From Sesamum alatum (lineage: Eukaryota; Streptophyta; Magnoliopsida; Lamiales; Pedaliaceae): a stretch of DNA of 64,000 nt. This document shows positions 36,048 to 48,600 of the stretch, piece by piece (the stretch's first letter is position 1; the number at the start of each line of letters is the position of its first letter). Under the pieces are notes generated by a model. The model was given only the letters and a program-made list of their open reading frames with translations. It was not told the DNA's origin and searched no databases. The stretch spans positions 30,100,479-30,164,478 of the forward strand of contig JACGWO010000005.1 in the NCBI GenBank assembly GCA_034509735.1. Direction: 5' to 3'. A program made the position numbers and the translations under genes.

Positions 36048-36412
36048 TAAGTGAAATTTGGCAACAAGTCATCTTATAGTTAATCATATGTTGCACCCTT
36101 ATTGGTTGAATTGACGTGTAGAGAAGAGGTGAATATTGGCATTGGATCAGTTAGATTATTATTGAATTCATTATTGTTGTTAATCAGTTGGATTGTTTGG
36201 TGGAGTTGTTAGTATTAGCCATTAGGTTGTTCTTGAATACAATAATCAATTATTACAACTTAGATTATATTTTCTTTTTCTTCAAATGATTCATAACACG
36301 TGTATATATATATAATATATGTGTCAAATTAAGTGTAAGATGTAATTACAATTTAATAATAAAAGATCCCAACTGCTTGCCAACAACACTTCTCAGCCAA
36401 TACATAGTTGGG

Positions 36413-36434
36413 GAGAGAGAGAGAGAGAGTGTGT
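36413..36434. repeat. (GA)n microsatellite
   Basis: GAGAGAGAGAGAGAGAG followed by TGTGTTGGG. Simple repeat in intergenic DNA. Confidence 0.9.
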
Positions 36435-36490
36435 TGGGTCTGATTTATGATACAGTAAAGTCATGTAGCCCACAACATTAAGTGATCTTA

Positions 36491-37112
36491 AGGTGCATTT
36501 GAATTTGAGGAAAAAATATTTTTAAAGGTAAATTGCAGCTACCTTTCATGAAATTTGATATAATTTTAAATACTCTCTCGTTGTTTGAAAAATTATAAAT
36601 ATCTCATGAGGTTTGTAATCGTCTAAAAAATAACTCATTTTCATTCATTTTATGGGTGAACTTACCAAAATACTCTTATGCATTAATTATTTTTTATTTA
36701 ATTTTCTTAAAAAAATTGAACTACAATGCGCAGAGAGAAGTTTCTTAAATTTTTTACATAGAGAAGTAATAATGCATTTTGACTCGTTTGACTTTTCTAC
36801 AATTTTAATAAAAAATTCAAGGACAAAATAGTCAATTTCAGGCTTTTAGTTAAAAATTACAAAACTCAGGGAAATATTTACAATTTTGCAAATAATGAGG
36901 AAATACTTATAATTATGTAAAACCTCAAGGAAAGTGGTTGTAATTTATCCTATTTTTAAATGACTATTTGAAAAAATCTTTAAACTCATCAATATTTAAC
37001 AAAATATAATTCAAAATTTAAAATTATCTAAACAAATTCAAAAAATTTATTACTAAGAATTTAGCATTAATAATTTCAATCATTCTATCCAAACTGCAAC
37101 CTTAAATTTATT
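36491..37112. mobile_element. Family-E inverted-repeat element interrupted by a family-C MITE
   Basis: The left part AGGTGCATTTGAATTTGAGG and the right part ending ATCCAAACTGCAACCTT match the ends of the other family-E copies. Removing the insertion at 36527-36950 and one target copy restores a roughly 190-bp element comparable to 59370-59592. Confidence 0.55.
36527..36950. mobile_element. MULE-like MITE, family C, complete copy (424 bp)
   Basis: Starts GGTAAATTGCAGC and ends GTAATTTATCC. A perfect 10-bp direct repeat TATTTTTAAA flanks it (36517-36526 and 36951-36960). Length and internal motifs (GCGCAGAGAGAAGTTTCTTA, TTACATAGAGAAGTAATAATG, TCAGGCTTTTAGTTAAAAATT) match the 425-bp copy at 22829. 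It is non-coding. Confidence 0.85.
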
Positions 37113-37858
37113 TGCAGCACTGTGGAGTGGCTTGGTTACTTACTAGTTAAAACCTTATAAAAAGATTGAAAGGGAATGGGTCAGGTTGAGGCAGTAATTG
37201 TGAGCAAAGATCCTTCCCATCTACTTTCTCTTTTGACTTCTCATAAAAGTGCACTACTTTTTTTATTTATATTTCTGCAGAGCAAATACATAATTACATT
37301 TGTTATTAATCGAATCTAATTTATAATTAACGATCAACTTTTGCCAGCAATTTTTTTAAGACATTCAGGTTCCAAATTTTAACTTAAAACAGAATGTTTT
37401 GGCTCTTTTGGTATTTGTATATTTATGCTCAAGAAAAGTAAAAAAAAAACATAGACAAACCTTCACAAGGTAGCTAACACAATTGCAATGCATATTTTAA
37501 GTTCTTTACACTGTAATAAAACTGATGAAGAAAAAGCAAAAATCAAGAAAAATTACATTGAAACACAAAGTATGACACAAAACCTCATTTTTGCCCAAAA
37601 AAATGACCAAGCCAAGAACACAATTTCACCATCCCACTGATTTATGCTGCCAGTCCTTTGCCAATGGGGAAAAAATTAAATTTATATATTTTTAAAAGTA
37701 AAACACAACAACACAGCCCCTCTCTCCCATGCAACCCTATATGAATTGGCAAATGAAGAACAATATACAAATACAAGAAAAAAGAAAAAAGCAAAACGAA
37801 AACCGCCTCAACCGAAGACAAGGGCGCGGAAAAAATAGCCCTTCTCTGTCACTCAACA
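37113..37858. other. Spacer and 3' UTR of the MOS14-like gene
   Basis: AT-rich DNA between the MITE pair and the stop codon of the minus-strand gene. The transcript end of that gene must lie here. No other gene is seen, and the plus-strand frame at 37729-37983 is a shadow of the last exon. Confidence 0.5.
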
Positions 37859-39563
37859 CTATGATACAGGGGCCATGTTCAGCTCCAGTGGCCTCAAAGC
37901 TCCTTGTACAATCTCTTGAACTGACCTGTTTCGTCGGCAGACCTCTGACAATTCCTCAATTGGAATCATCAGTCCGTTTATAGCTGCACCAGCTGCTGCG
38001 TCTGACAAAGCTTGCAAAAACCTCGACCTTTCTACCTCTGTGACTGCATTGGATGGAATTAAGGAGATGCTCGCCTTTGCCCATTCTAACGCTTTTGCAC
38101 CATAGGCTCGAGTAAGAGCCAAAAGTGCATATGTTACCTGGAGGAAAACGGAAAAAGAGGTTTCAGAATAATGAAAAAACATTTATCTTTTTGTGAAGTA
38201 TTTGATGTGTTTTGTGGTGAAGGGGTTAGAAATGCAGATGACCGTTTCTAGTCGAGAGCTTGGAAGTGCTCCTGTTAGAGCAGCTACAAGAATTCTGGTG
38301 ATCAGTGAGCCTCTAGGAATGATCACGTTGTCCCGAATGGATACGTAAGGCTTTCCCTGACTAGAGTTTGCGAGATCAAAAACATCGGACAAGAAATTCA
38401 ATATGGAATTGGAGGCTTCCCTGCAGTGAAATGGTGAAAGCTTCAGTCCTTTATTGTATTTCATTAAGATCATGTTTCTTATATATGAGGGAAGTATTCA
38501 GCTAATATAAAGGAAATAGGGTTTTAAGTTGTACTACATGGCTATCCTCCATAAAATTTCACCAAAACATTCTGCGGCTTGTCCCCAAGGAGCCGATTGG
38601 CGGGGGTGGGGGGGAGGCGGGATTGTGTTCAAGATCGAAGCGGATTATTAAGATTTAGTAGAAAGAAAAAATGCTTATTTCTTCCTTGTATCTCCTTTCA
38701 CACCTTATTTTCTTCTATTTTCCTTCACATTTTTTTCTTTCTTCCCTTCTTTAATCTCTTTGTATCTTCCAATTTTTTTCTCTCCTGCCACATCTTTTTC
38801 CCTTTCCCATTCATTGTTTATTTGCCTCTATAGGTTCATCCATCACCACTGTATCCCAACATTAACTTCCTTCCAGCTACTGCACCCACTCCTCCCCGAC
38901 AGATGTGCCATCCCACCACCAGCTCCACCTGTCTCATCTATAGAACCATCACAAAACTCCTCCCCTTCTACAGACCAATCCCAGTTTCATTCGCACTATT
39001 CCTCAACCAGCACACCCAAAAAATTGAGGAAAAAAAGACAGATCTTAACTTTTAGAAGCTGGGGCATAAGGTCATGTGGTGACAGGTTTTACCGGGTCTG
39101 GTGGTTTTGGTTTGCTACAGGTCTTCTGAGTGACAGATTTTAGAGTATAATCAGATTGATCTCATGGATGGTTGCGTTTATAACCAGACTGAAGAAACAA
39201 AAAGACAATAGCTCATGCACCCGAATTTCTGACCGTGATGAAAATGCCATTACGTGAGGCAGTTCAATGATGCAAGTAGCAGGAGAAGGATAGATAAAAG
39301 AAAAATCTAATCTGTCCATCTCATCTTTAGCACGTAGCGTGATCTATCACATTTTCTATCTTTACTCATGCAATGTATAAGAACTCCATGCAAATGGACA
39401 GGTTGCAGAAAAAAAATAAGAATATCAGGCACCAGGGACACGAACATCACAACAGCATTCCTCACCATAAAATTACAAGATACATATGGCCATGATGCTG
39501 GTGCACAGGTGAAATGTATATTTCTCCCACAACAGAAGTGTCAAACACACACACACACACGGT

Positions 39564-39602
<39 letters not shown>

Positions 39603-42600
39603 AACCTGTGCTGTACGGTGATGCCAATCATCGAACAGTCAACTAAACAAGGAAATACAGGGGATGGAAAAAATAATTGAGGACAATAACGTATACACCT
39701 TGACGCCAACAAGAAACAATCATCTACCAGGTCAGGCCGCGAAGTGAAGTCCTGTAAGAAGGAAATAGTCTCAGGAAAACAACAATGTAGACAATTTGAA
39801 ATTTATGAATTGAAGAGCGCACCTGAATTTTTGTAAGCATAAACGTCGTATGGTTGAAGAGAGATTCAATCAGGATTTTCAAATAGTTTGTACAAGTTGG
39901 ATCTGACCCAAATATCTACAAGAAAGGGTTTCCATTACAGCTTTTAAGAGATATATGAACTAAAAAAGGAATACTATATTGATAAAGTAAAGCATCGGGA
40001 ATAGGAACCTTAATAACTTCACTAGAGAGATAAAGAAAACACGGCTGCTGATGCTGTTTGAATAATCCTTGTATCTCCTCGAGTATTACACCAACCGTAA
40101 CTCCCATAAGAGTTTTAGAGGTCCTCACCTACAAATGCGTACATTAAGTATCAGAAAAAGCGCCTAATGAGCCCCCAGCTGCATGGCTTCCACAGAGGAT
40201 ATAGTTGGGAAAATATTGGGGTAGGCTGATACACTTGCATAATACAAACAATAGAAAGAAATTATGATAAAAAAAAATTCTTTCTACAACTCCTAGACCT
40301 TTGGAGTTTATAAAAGAAGAACTATGATGAAATTTAAAAGCCTTACTATCTAAGAAAAAGAATGCAGAAATATAGGCAATCACAAAATTAGCGGCGTCAG
40401 ATCACTAACACAACAGAGAAGAACATGCACCATACCGGAATCCCAGGACACCGTGTCACACAATAATTAAACACCCTTTAAATTGATATATTTAGAGTAC
40501 AGTTCCAACTTTGTGAAAAGCTCAAGCTTGATATACTATTATATCTAGGCTAATCAAATGTTCCTTTGCATTTATGAAGGCCCATCATGAAGAGAAGTAT
40601 TAAATTGTACAAATGGTGGATAAAGAACCAACCCAAGAGCTCTTATCTAATAATGAAGACTGTTGGACTCATTTTAGATTTTGTTCAAAAAACTATGTTG
40701 TCCTTCAATTGCTAAATTGATATGAAACGAGCAAGAATTTTTTTAGTAATGTCATCATGGGAAATCAAACAAACTCATCTTAAATTGTCAAGTATACCAA
40801 AGGTAACTAATGATTTCTACGAGTTGTATATCTTAAACCATCATATTAAACATGATTGGGCATGGACAAACCAACCAACCCAACTTTAATTGTCCTTCTG
40901 AGGAATCATTTTAGCCGTTATTCCATCAAACGAAGTGATCATGCCCAAAGCAGATAATGTCTAAAATCACTAATACAATTAACCAACAAGAACCTCTGCA
41001 ATAACTTAGCAGGCAAAGGTCATTGTTCAGCAAACTTACAGCATTTTTGCATGCTCGACAAAGAGATTCCATGGTCCGCATGTCCCAAGAACGACTGCAG
41101 CAAAATATTTGAGCTCAACTTATCTAAGTTGAGTATCCATATAACAGATAATATCTATCAAAAAGCAGATCCAGCACTCACATATCAAAAATTGCTTTGA
41201 AGATAGGCCAGAGTCTTTGAACAGCATCTGCAACAGCTTCCGGATGATTTACATGTCTGAAATGGTTTGGTTCCACGATGGCAGTTATTTATTTAGCTTA
41301 ATAAAGAGGCATGATTAACAAAAAATAGATAAATAAAACCTTAGTACCTAAATATATTTGCTAGTCGATCTATATGAACAGTTAGCTCACGAGCAGGCTT
41401 CTGCCCCAGCACTAGAGGCCCTTGATTAATTATATCCTGTTGGTTGACCACATGAAATAATTAATTGACCCCCAAGTAATAAGCCAAAAGTTCATAAAGA
41501 GAACACTAACCTGTAAAGGAGCAACAGCAGGCAAGCATAATGCCTCTAGAGCCTTCTTGGCATGCTCTGAAGGGAGTACCGTAATAACCATACTGTGGAG
41601 ATAGATTTTCCAAGAAGTCAATATAACAGTGACTTTAAACTGTTCCTAGGTTCCAAAAAATCATGAATACCTTAGAGCTTCAACTAGATGCAACGAGTCT
41701 TCAGCAGAGACCTTGAAGGGACCTTCTCCGATCACTGCCCTTTGGTATATCTGAAAGAGACCATCCAAGGACCCACACAGCTTTTTCTTGCAGTCTACAA
41801 GCAGAATCAATTATGTGAACCGTACTTCGGGACATCGAGATACTTCAAGTAAAAATGCAGGTAAAACACAGATAGCCACAGATATTGTGAGGAACAAAGT
41901 TCGGAGGTGAAAAACCAAACCAGTGAGTAGATTGTCAGCACCCATATATCAATCTTTGATCTAATGAATTAAGACTAGAACACCAAATAAGCACCCTATT
42001 CAGAAAGAACTTCCACTAGACTTTTTTAAACTAAGGAAGAACATGAAACTCCTCGCTCCTTTGCCATCTGACATATACTAATTTATCCACAACCACCCTA
42101 TTAGATTTATGACATTATTGCACTTATGCAGCAATACTTCCATCAACTTTATTTCAGTGTGGAGTATAATGTGCGAGAAGAAGGCTACTTTTGATGCAGG
42201 AGAGACAATGATGACATAAAAAATAACAAGAAAATGGACCATAAACATGAAGTGAGAAGTTAATTATATTGAAGAGACACAGATCAAATTTGAGGTGGAA
42301 AATATTACAGGTCAGAGCACAATAGAGATATTACACCGCCCTCCCCTAAGGTTGGGAAATTACATCTAGTAATCCTGATGTTTGTTTCTGTCTAACAAAT
42401 AGATCACTCCGTTAGACAATTAACTGAATTCGTTGATCCTAAAAAAAATGAAAATCCATAACCGCCGATTGACTTATTCCAGGTCAAACAAATATGTTTC
42501 TAACCAAACCGCCTGCACTTATAAGGGTGAAGATATACCTCCTCACATGCATTAGCTTGTTAAAATGTATAAAGTAAATTTGGTGAGAAAAAGATTTGTT

Positions 42601-45600
42601 TGACTAGCAATAAGTCTGTAATAAGTCAATTGGGGGAAATATGGATTTTCATTTAATTTTTTGGCTAAAATCAGCAAATTCAATGAATTTTGACTAACGG
42701 AGAAATCTATTTGTTAGACGGAAACAAACGTCAAATTTAATTTCCCAAGCCACAGGGGATCTACTTGTAATTACACCAAACCTCAGGGGAGGCCGGTGCA
42801 ATTATCCCTTATAAATATGACGAGGTAAGAGAAGTGCTCACCATCACATATATGACGAAACGCCACAGCAGCAGCTGATGCAGTTTCCTCTGAAATACTC
42901 ATGCCACTAACAAGAATATCTATGAGTGGTGGCAAGAAAGAGAGCCCACTTGGTGCAGCATCAAGCCATTTTGAATAAGCTCCAATTATTAAGCACACTA
43001 AAGAAAGAGAATAAAGTTGGATAAAATTAAAATGAGTCAAACACACTACTCTGTGCAAGAGCAAGTGACAGTTATCTCTTAAAAAGAGGACAAGAAATGG
43101 CCTCCATTGATTCGAGAAACAGAGAAAACATACCTGTTTGCAGGAGCTGCGGTTGATGAGGAAGTTTCGGGAGCAAGGACATGATCTAGCCAAATCAAAC
43201 ATGTGTGAGGTTGTCTTGAATTAAGTGATGCATTAAGCAATGAGAATAATATAACAAGAAAAAGAGCCCCTGTCAAAGCGATAACTAAAGAGTTTCTAGA
43301 TTCTTCTGAAAGAGGAAATAAGAATGACAGAAACATTGCAAGCAGAGCTGGCAATGAAAGAGTTGCCGCTTGACAGAACAACACCAAGCAGGGCTGGCGT
43401 TAGAAGTTGTTGCCTAACAGATTGGAGAATGTTCAAACCTGGGGCATCACTTCTCCCTCAGTATTAGATACATAATCTGATATTGCTCTTATGCTATAAA
43501 GAGCAGCTTCTGCTGGACGCCAATCAGTGTGCTGGCTATGTCCACAATTACTAACAGCCTGTAATATCATGTAAATGAAGAGAACAAAATTATGGATGGC
43601 AACTTCATAAACCAAAAAGACTCTAGAAGCAAGATTCCCGAAATGAGGATCATGCTATGTTATTTGCAGCAAAACAAAAAAGGAGAAAATATCTGAAGAA
43701 CAATTGAAATTTTAAGAGATGTAAGGACACCCTGAAAGCCACTATAATGTTTTTCATTTTCCTCTCTGATCAAAAGAGAGAACTTCATGAAATCTTCAAG
43801 ACTTCTTTCTCCTCCACCATACCACGGAGAAAGCTTCAACCAACAAAGTGCATCTATTTGATAATACCAAAAACTTTGTACTACAACCAATGTGAAATTG
43901 GATAGTTAGTCAGACCTTAATGTTATCAGATAAAGAGCAGTCATGAGATTTCTATCTAATAAACCGTCATAATGCAAGTTTCTCGTATCCTCTTTCACGT
44001 TTAGCTGAGGCTCACACGTAGATGGAGCAGATGCCAGCACCAGAAAGTGGTGAACAAGCACAGGAAAAATGTCAATCGGAAGCCAGCAAGCTACCACTCA
44101 TAGTGAGGAATAAAACAAACAAACATTAACTCCATTGTCTGACAAATTGGACTTGAGCAGAGTTACTTGTATTATTATTTGGCCTTGTTCCTTTTTAATG
44201 TGGAAAACAAAAATCTTCAAGTACCAGCAGCTCAGTTGAATTACCAGGGTCCAAAAACATCTTCCATATCCGTTTATGGGGCCTTAAAATATAAGGATTG
44301 GACGTTCTGGAATTAAAGGTTTAAAATTACAAATGACATTTTAGTCTACAACTAGTAATTCATTACAGACCTTTTCATTTATCAATTGACAAGACGAAGA
44401 AGTTCTGCATCATCAAAGAGATAAACACACACCTCTATGAGCTTCATGTAAAGAATTCTTAGTGCAGCGTCGCCGCCTAAAACCAGAGCTGCATCAATAA
44501 GGACATCGGCAACAGCTGCCACCATGACAGATTTCATCAGAGATCCACAGAATACCAGATCTATAACAGGCAAGATAAGATGGGTGCGTAGAACAAAATG
44601 CAGAACAAAATTTTTTGCATAGTCAGATTATCATAGTTACATAGAACACAATAAAGCCAGAGAGGGAAAAAGCCCAAGACATACTCATGACATAGAACAT
44701 AGTCTGGATGCATCTGCATGAATTTTGAACAAATAAAAAAAGCAGTTCCCTTTCATTCAAAGCTCGGAAGATAATGCTTGAGCTGTTTCAAGTAAACTTT
44801 GTATGTGGATATAAATGTCTAACAAAGATCTAATTAAGACATGGATCTATGAGGTAATACAGTAAGCTTTCCTGATGAACAGAAGGGATAGCTTGATAAA
44901 TCTCGAAATGATAAAGAAAAACTATTTACATCTAGATAATATATTTAAGAAAACTGTGATGAGTAATTCCACTTAGGATTCCTTCTTCCTTTCAAGTTGG
45001 CTTTTATTGCCACTATCATAATAACTGCGTCTTGAGGACTAGAATGAGAAGGAAGCCAATTTATATTCCTAAATATATTAATCTGAAGTAGCAAATACTA
45101 GATGCTGCTGCTCTCTGCAATTTTTTGTAAATTCTTCCTCATGTTATTGTCCTTATTTGCTTCAGTGACTTCATTTGCAGAGTTTAAGAATATTTAAAAT
45201 ATCCAGCAATCTAAACCTCAGGTTCTGCTATGTAATACATTAGGTTCATTATGAATAACGTGATAACTAAAAAGAAGGACCCATTTGTTGTAGAGCTGAA
45301 ATCTCCTTGTCTGCTAGCGAGCTCAGACTTCCTTTCAACATATATTTGCAATGAATTAAGAACCACATATATATATGGATTCCATCAGATGTAAAGTAAC
45401 CAACAGCAGTTCAAAGACATCAGGTGAGGAGAAAACAAGAATGAAAAGCTTGACCACTGTTTTCAGCAAAAAAGGTAGACAAAAGGCGCAAAACATTTCA
45501 TGTTTCACTGACGGAACTATCTTTCAAGTCACCAAGCAGCAATAAAATTCACGAACAGTTTTCTAGTCACTATTTCAACTGCAGAATTAGGGAAACTCAA

Positions 45601-48600
45601 TCCACGTCAGCAATAATTTTACTGTCACAAAGACAAAACTGACTTCATTTTGTTCTGTATTAAGGATCAAATTAAATTAGCAGAAGTTGTACAGGCAACT
45701 AGGAGACAAACTGCATAAAACTTGATCTAGAAACCCTATAATCCATTTTCTTAAGAAAGATCAACTCATATGCTGCAGAAGGGGCGTGATATATGTGTAA
45801 GTGCGTCTAAGTTGCATAACTTTCATAACATAGAGGAGTAAAGTAAGGTCACTTGCTAAGATAAGATCAAAAGCATTTGCTGATTATAAAGCATTTTATA
45901 AGCTGATTTTCAACACAAACATGAAATTATTTTCCATGGATTGTTAGGTTTAATAGAATGCTAAATACTAGCTTACATTCTAGACAATCACCTTAGGATC
46001 TCAAGAGGAGAGAAGCCATAAGAACTTAAGTGATAGTTCAATAGACTAGTTTATTACGCATTTCATCTGCTTGCCAATAGTTTATTACGCATGTATTTAT
46101 AGTTCACTGTCAACTAAAAAATAACCCTGAGTGATGTAACCAAAGCATAAAATAATATCATTCAAGAAACTGTTGAAATATACAGTTGACCAACAATTAT
46201 CAGATGAAATTTCAAGTACCGTATCTAGTCTGCTTAAAATCTTTCTGGTCCTCTCGTGAAAGATCTGCATAATCCTGGGGATATTCGACTTTCACGCTAA
46301 CCTGAGACAAAAAACAATGTAGAGCTCATTTATTAAAATCCAGGCAGTCATTAAGAGTAAATGTATATCACTTCAATTTACACTAGAACCCGCAATCATA
46401 ACCATTCAGGACAGTTATACACAATAAGCCAAAAGATCATATCCTAAAGACATCACAACAACATAAAAAATAAAGACCTATATAACAGTTTTCTGGAGCC
46501 CCAAAGTCCATTTTTATATGAAACGATCATAGAGACTAATTGACCTTTTTTGAGAGGCATGCAAATACAGAAAAGAAAATGTTACACTTACTGTAGAGAG
46601 CATTAAAATATCCTTGTCACTTGTTTTTCTAGCCCTATGTTGTGTCTGACCGCTTTACTCAGGCCTTCCTAAACAGAGTCCTTACAACAACTTACTTTCT
46701 CTTAATTTGGATATGTACAGAACCAATCATTTATACCCTCTAGCTTCTTCCATTTAACATCAATTATCTGCAAGCAAGAAAGAACTCCTCACCCACATCC
46801 AAAATCTTTGGAATATATTTCTTTCAAGCAAAGAGGAAGCAGTAACAAGACATTAAGACAACCATTGTTTGCTCTCACTTTATTATTAAAAAAATAGGAA
46901 TCTTATCAGTCTACTTATAAATTATTCTAAGCATAGGAAAGAGTACAGAAGTTTCCATCTGTATTAGAAGAAATTCAGATTTAATCCAGACATGCACGCT
47001 AGTAAACTACAAAAGGAGAAAAGCCTCACCAAGGAAACAAGTGATTCATATGATGATCGGAACACCTGTAGCCGACGGGCTCTCTCAGCTTCAATAGATG
47101 CTTCACTACCATACGCTACATAAGAATCCCTGATCCATTAGAAATGTCAAGTCAACAGTTGATTGAGCACACATGCACGAGTTAGAAGTCCAAATAGTTT
47201 CACCTCTCAATCAACATAATTTGGAGATTATGCCAGAAGTTAAAGGTCATTGAAGCAATATCAAATTCTGGGTGTGAAGCAACTTCAAGTAGTGCTTGAA
47301 CAATCAACATCGATTCATCAGAACCTGAAGACACAAGTCGTTTTCACTTTAAGACAAACCTGATGGTGACAATATAGCAAGCATTTGTACAAAATCATGT
47401 TGGTGTCTACATGTATCTACATGAATGTCTTTACATACAGAAGCTTATATATTACTCCAAAACTCCTGATAATTAAGTTAGACATATGGAACACTCTCCT
47501 TAAGGTTTACTATAAGATCAAAGCAAAAAACATGAAAAGAAGATTGCAAGACATGAGCCAACCAGTTGCAATCAATTCAACATATGCATCCCCCATGTCA
47601 GCAAATAAGCGAGCAATGGCCTTCACATCCTCCTCGTCCTGAAAACAGAGGTAAACAATAGTCATTGAATTGAAAAATCAATTACAAAAGCTGAGGAAAG
47701 AAGATCTTAAATAAAGAAGTAAAGGCACTTCACAGGAATCTTGTAACACAAACTAGAAAAAATATCATGTGTCTAGCAAATTGGACCACAAGAATAAGAA
47801 TATAAAAGTCTTAGTCCACACAACGGAATGTAGTCCCTCATCCTGTAAAACATAATCAAAGTCCATGTGCAATAGCCACATCAGATTGCATCCAATAGAA
47901 TGAGTAAGCAACATTAGGCTCTGTTATCTATCAAAAACTGCAAATATTTACATCCTCTTTAAAACTTCAATTCACATTCAGATTACCTTTATGACATTCA
48001 TGTTTAACATAATACCCCCATCTTGAACAATTTCGAGAAACTATGTTAAAGGACCTCCAGAAGCAGTTTACAAGATCACCTGCTTTATACGGAATCATTG
48101 ATCAGCAACTCATCCCTTACATCATTACCACATGCACATAATCACTGCTCGATATAGCAGTTCTTACCTCAAAGGGGAACGTTGAAAAGGAGCATGGAAG
48201 TTATCTCTCTTTTCGATAAAGAAGGTGCTCAGAAGTTTGACAGCATCAGGTTCATTACACAAGTATTTCGCAGGAATTCTTTCAACTGCTAAATTTTACC
48301 ATTTAAGGACTTAGTAAATGAATTGATTGTACTACCGAGCACCAAAGCATACCAACTTATTTACAAAGCTATTAGCATAAAAAATCATAGCGAAAGAGTT
48401 CTATCCGTTTCTCAGGCCATAGAGGCTTCTTTATCTTCAGCACATCAAAAGAATCAAGCGAAATGGTTTTTTCAAAAGGTACATGGCTGATCGGTAGTCA
48501 ATACAGAATTTAATTATCCTGCCTTTTCAGAAGCTTGTAGCTGATGTATCAACTGAATTCCACCAGTTGCAGGTAATATTTCCCAAGGCCTACCCCAAGG

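Noticed and set aside
38579..39646. Open frames in the region 38579-39143 and 39368-39646 as a separate gene
   Set aside because: They lie within intron 25 of the MOS14-like gene or over exon 25 on the wrong strand, are low in complexity (runs of Phe/Ser/Pro, Arg-Glu from the microsatellite) and match nothing recognisable.
39606..39698. A splice donor at GCGTCAAG|GTGTAT (39698) ending exon 25 early
   Set aside because: It looked like a valid donor, but reading through gives CIRYCPQLFFPSPVFPCLVDC, which matches the conserved MOS14 sequence, and restores correct phase to exon 26.
43079..43440. Minus-strand frame 43387-43079 as coding exon of the MOS14-like gene
   Set aside because: Its peptide does not match the family. 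The correct exon is the short 43185-43134 in another frame, giving MSLLPKLPHQPQLLQT.
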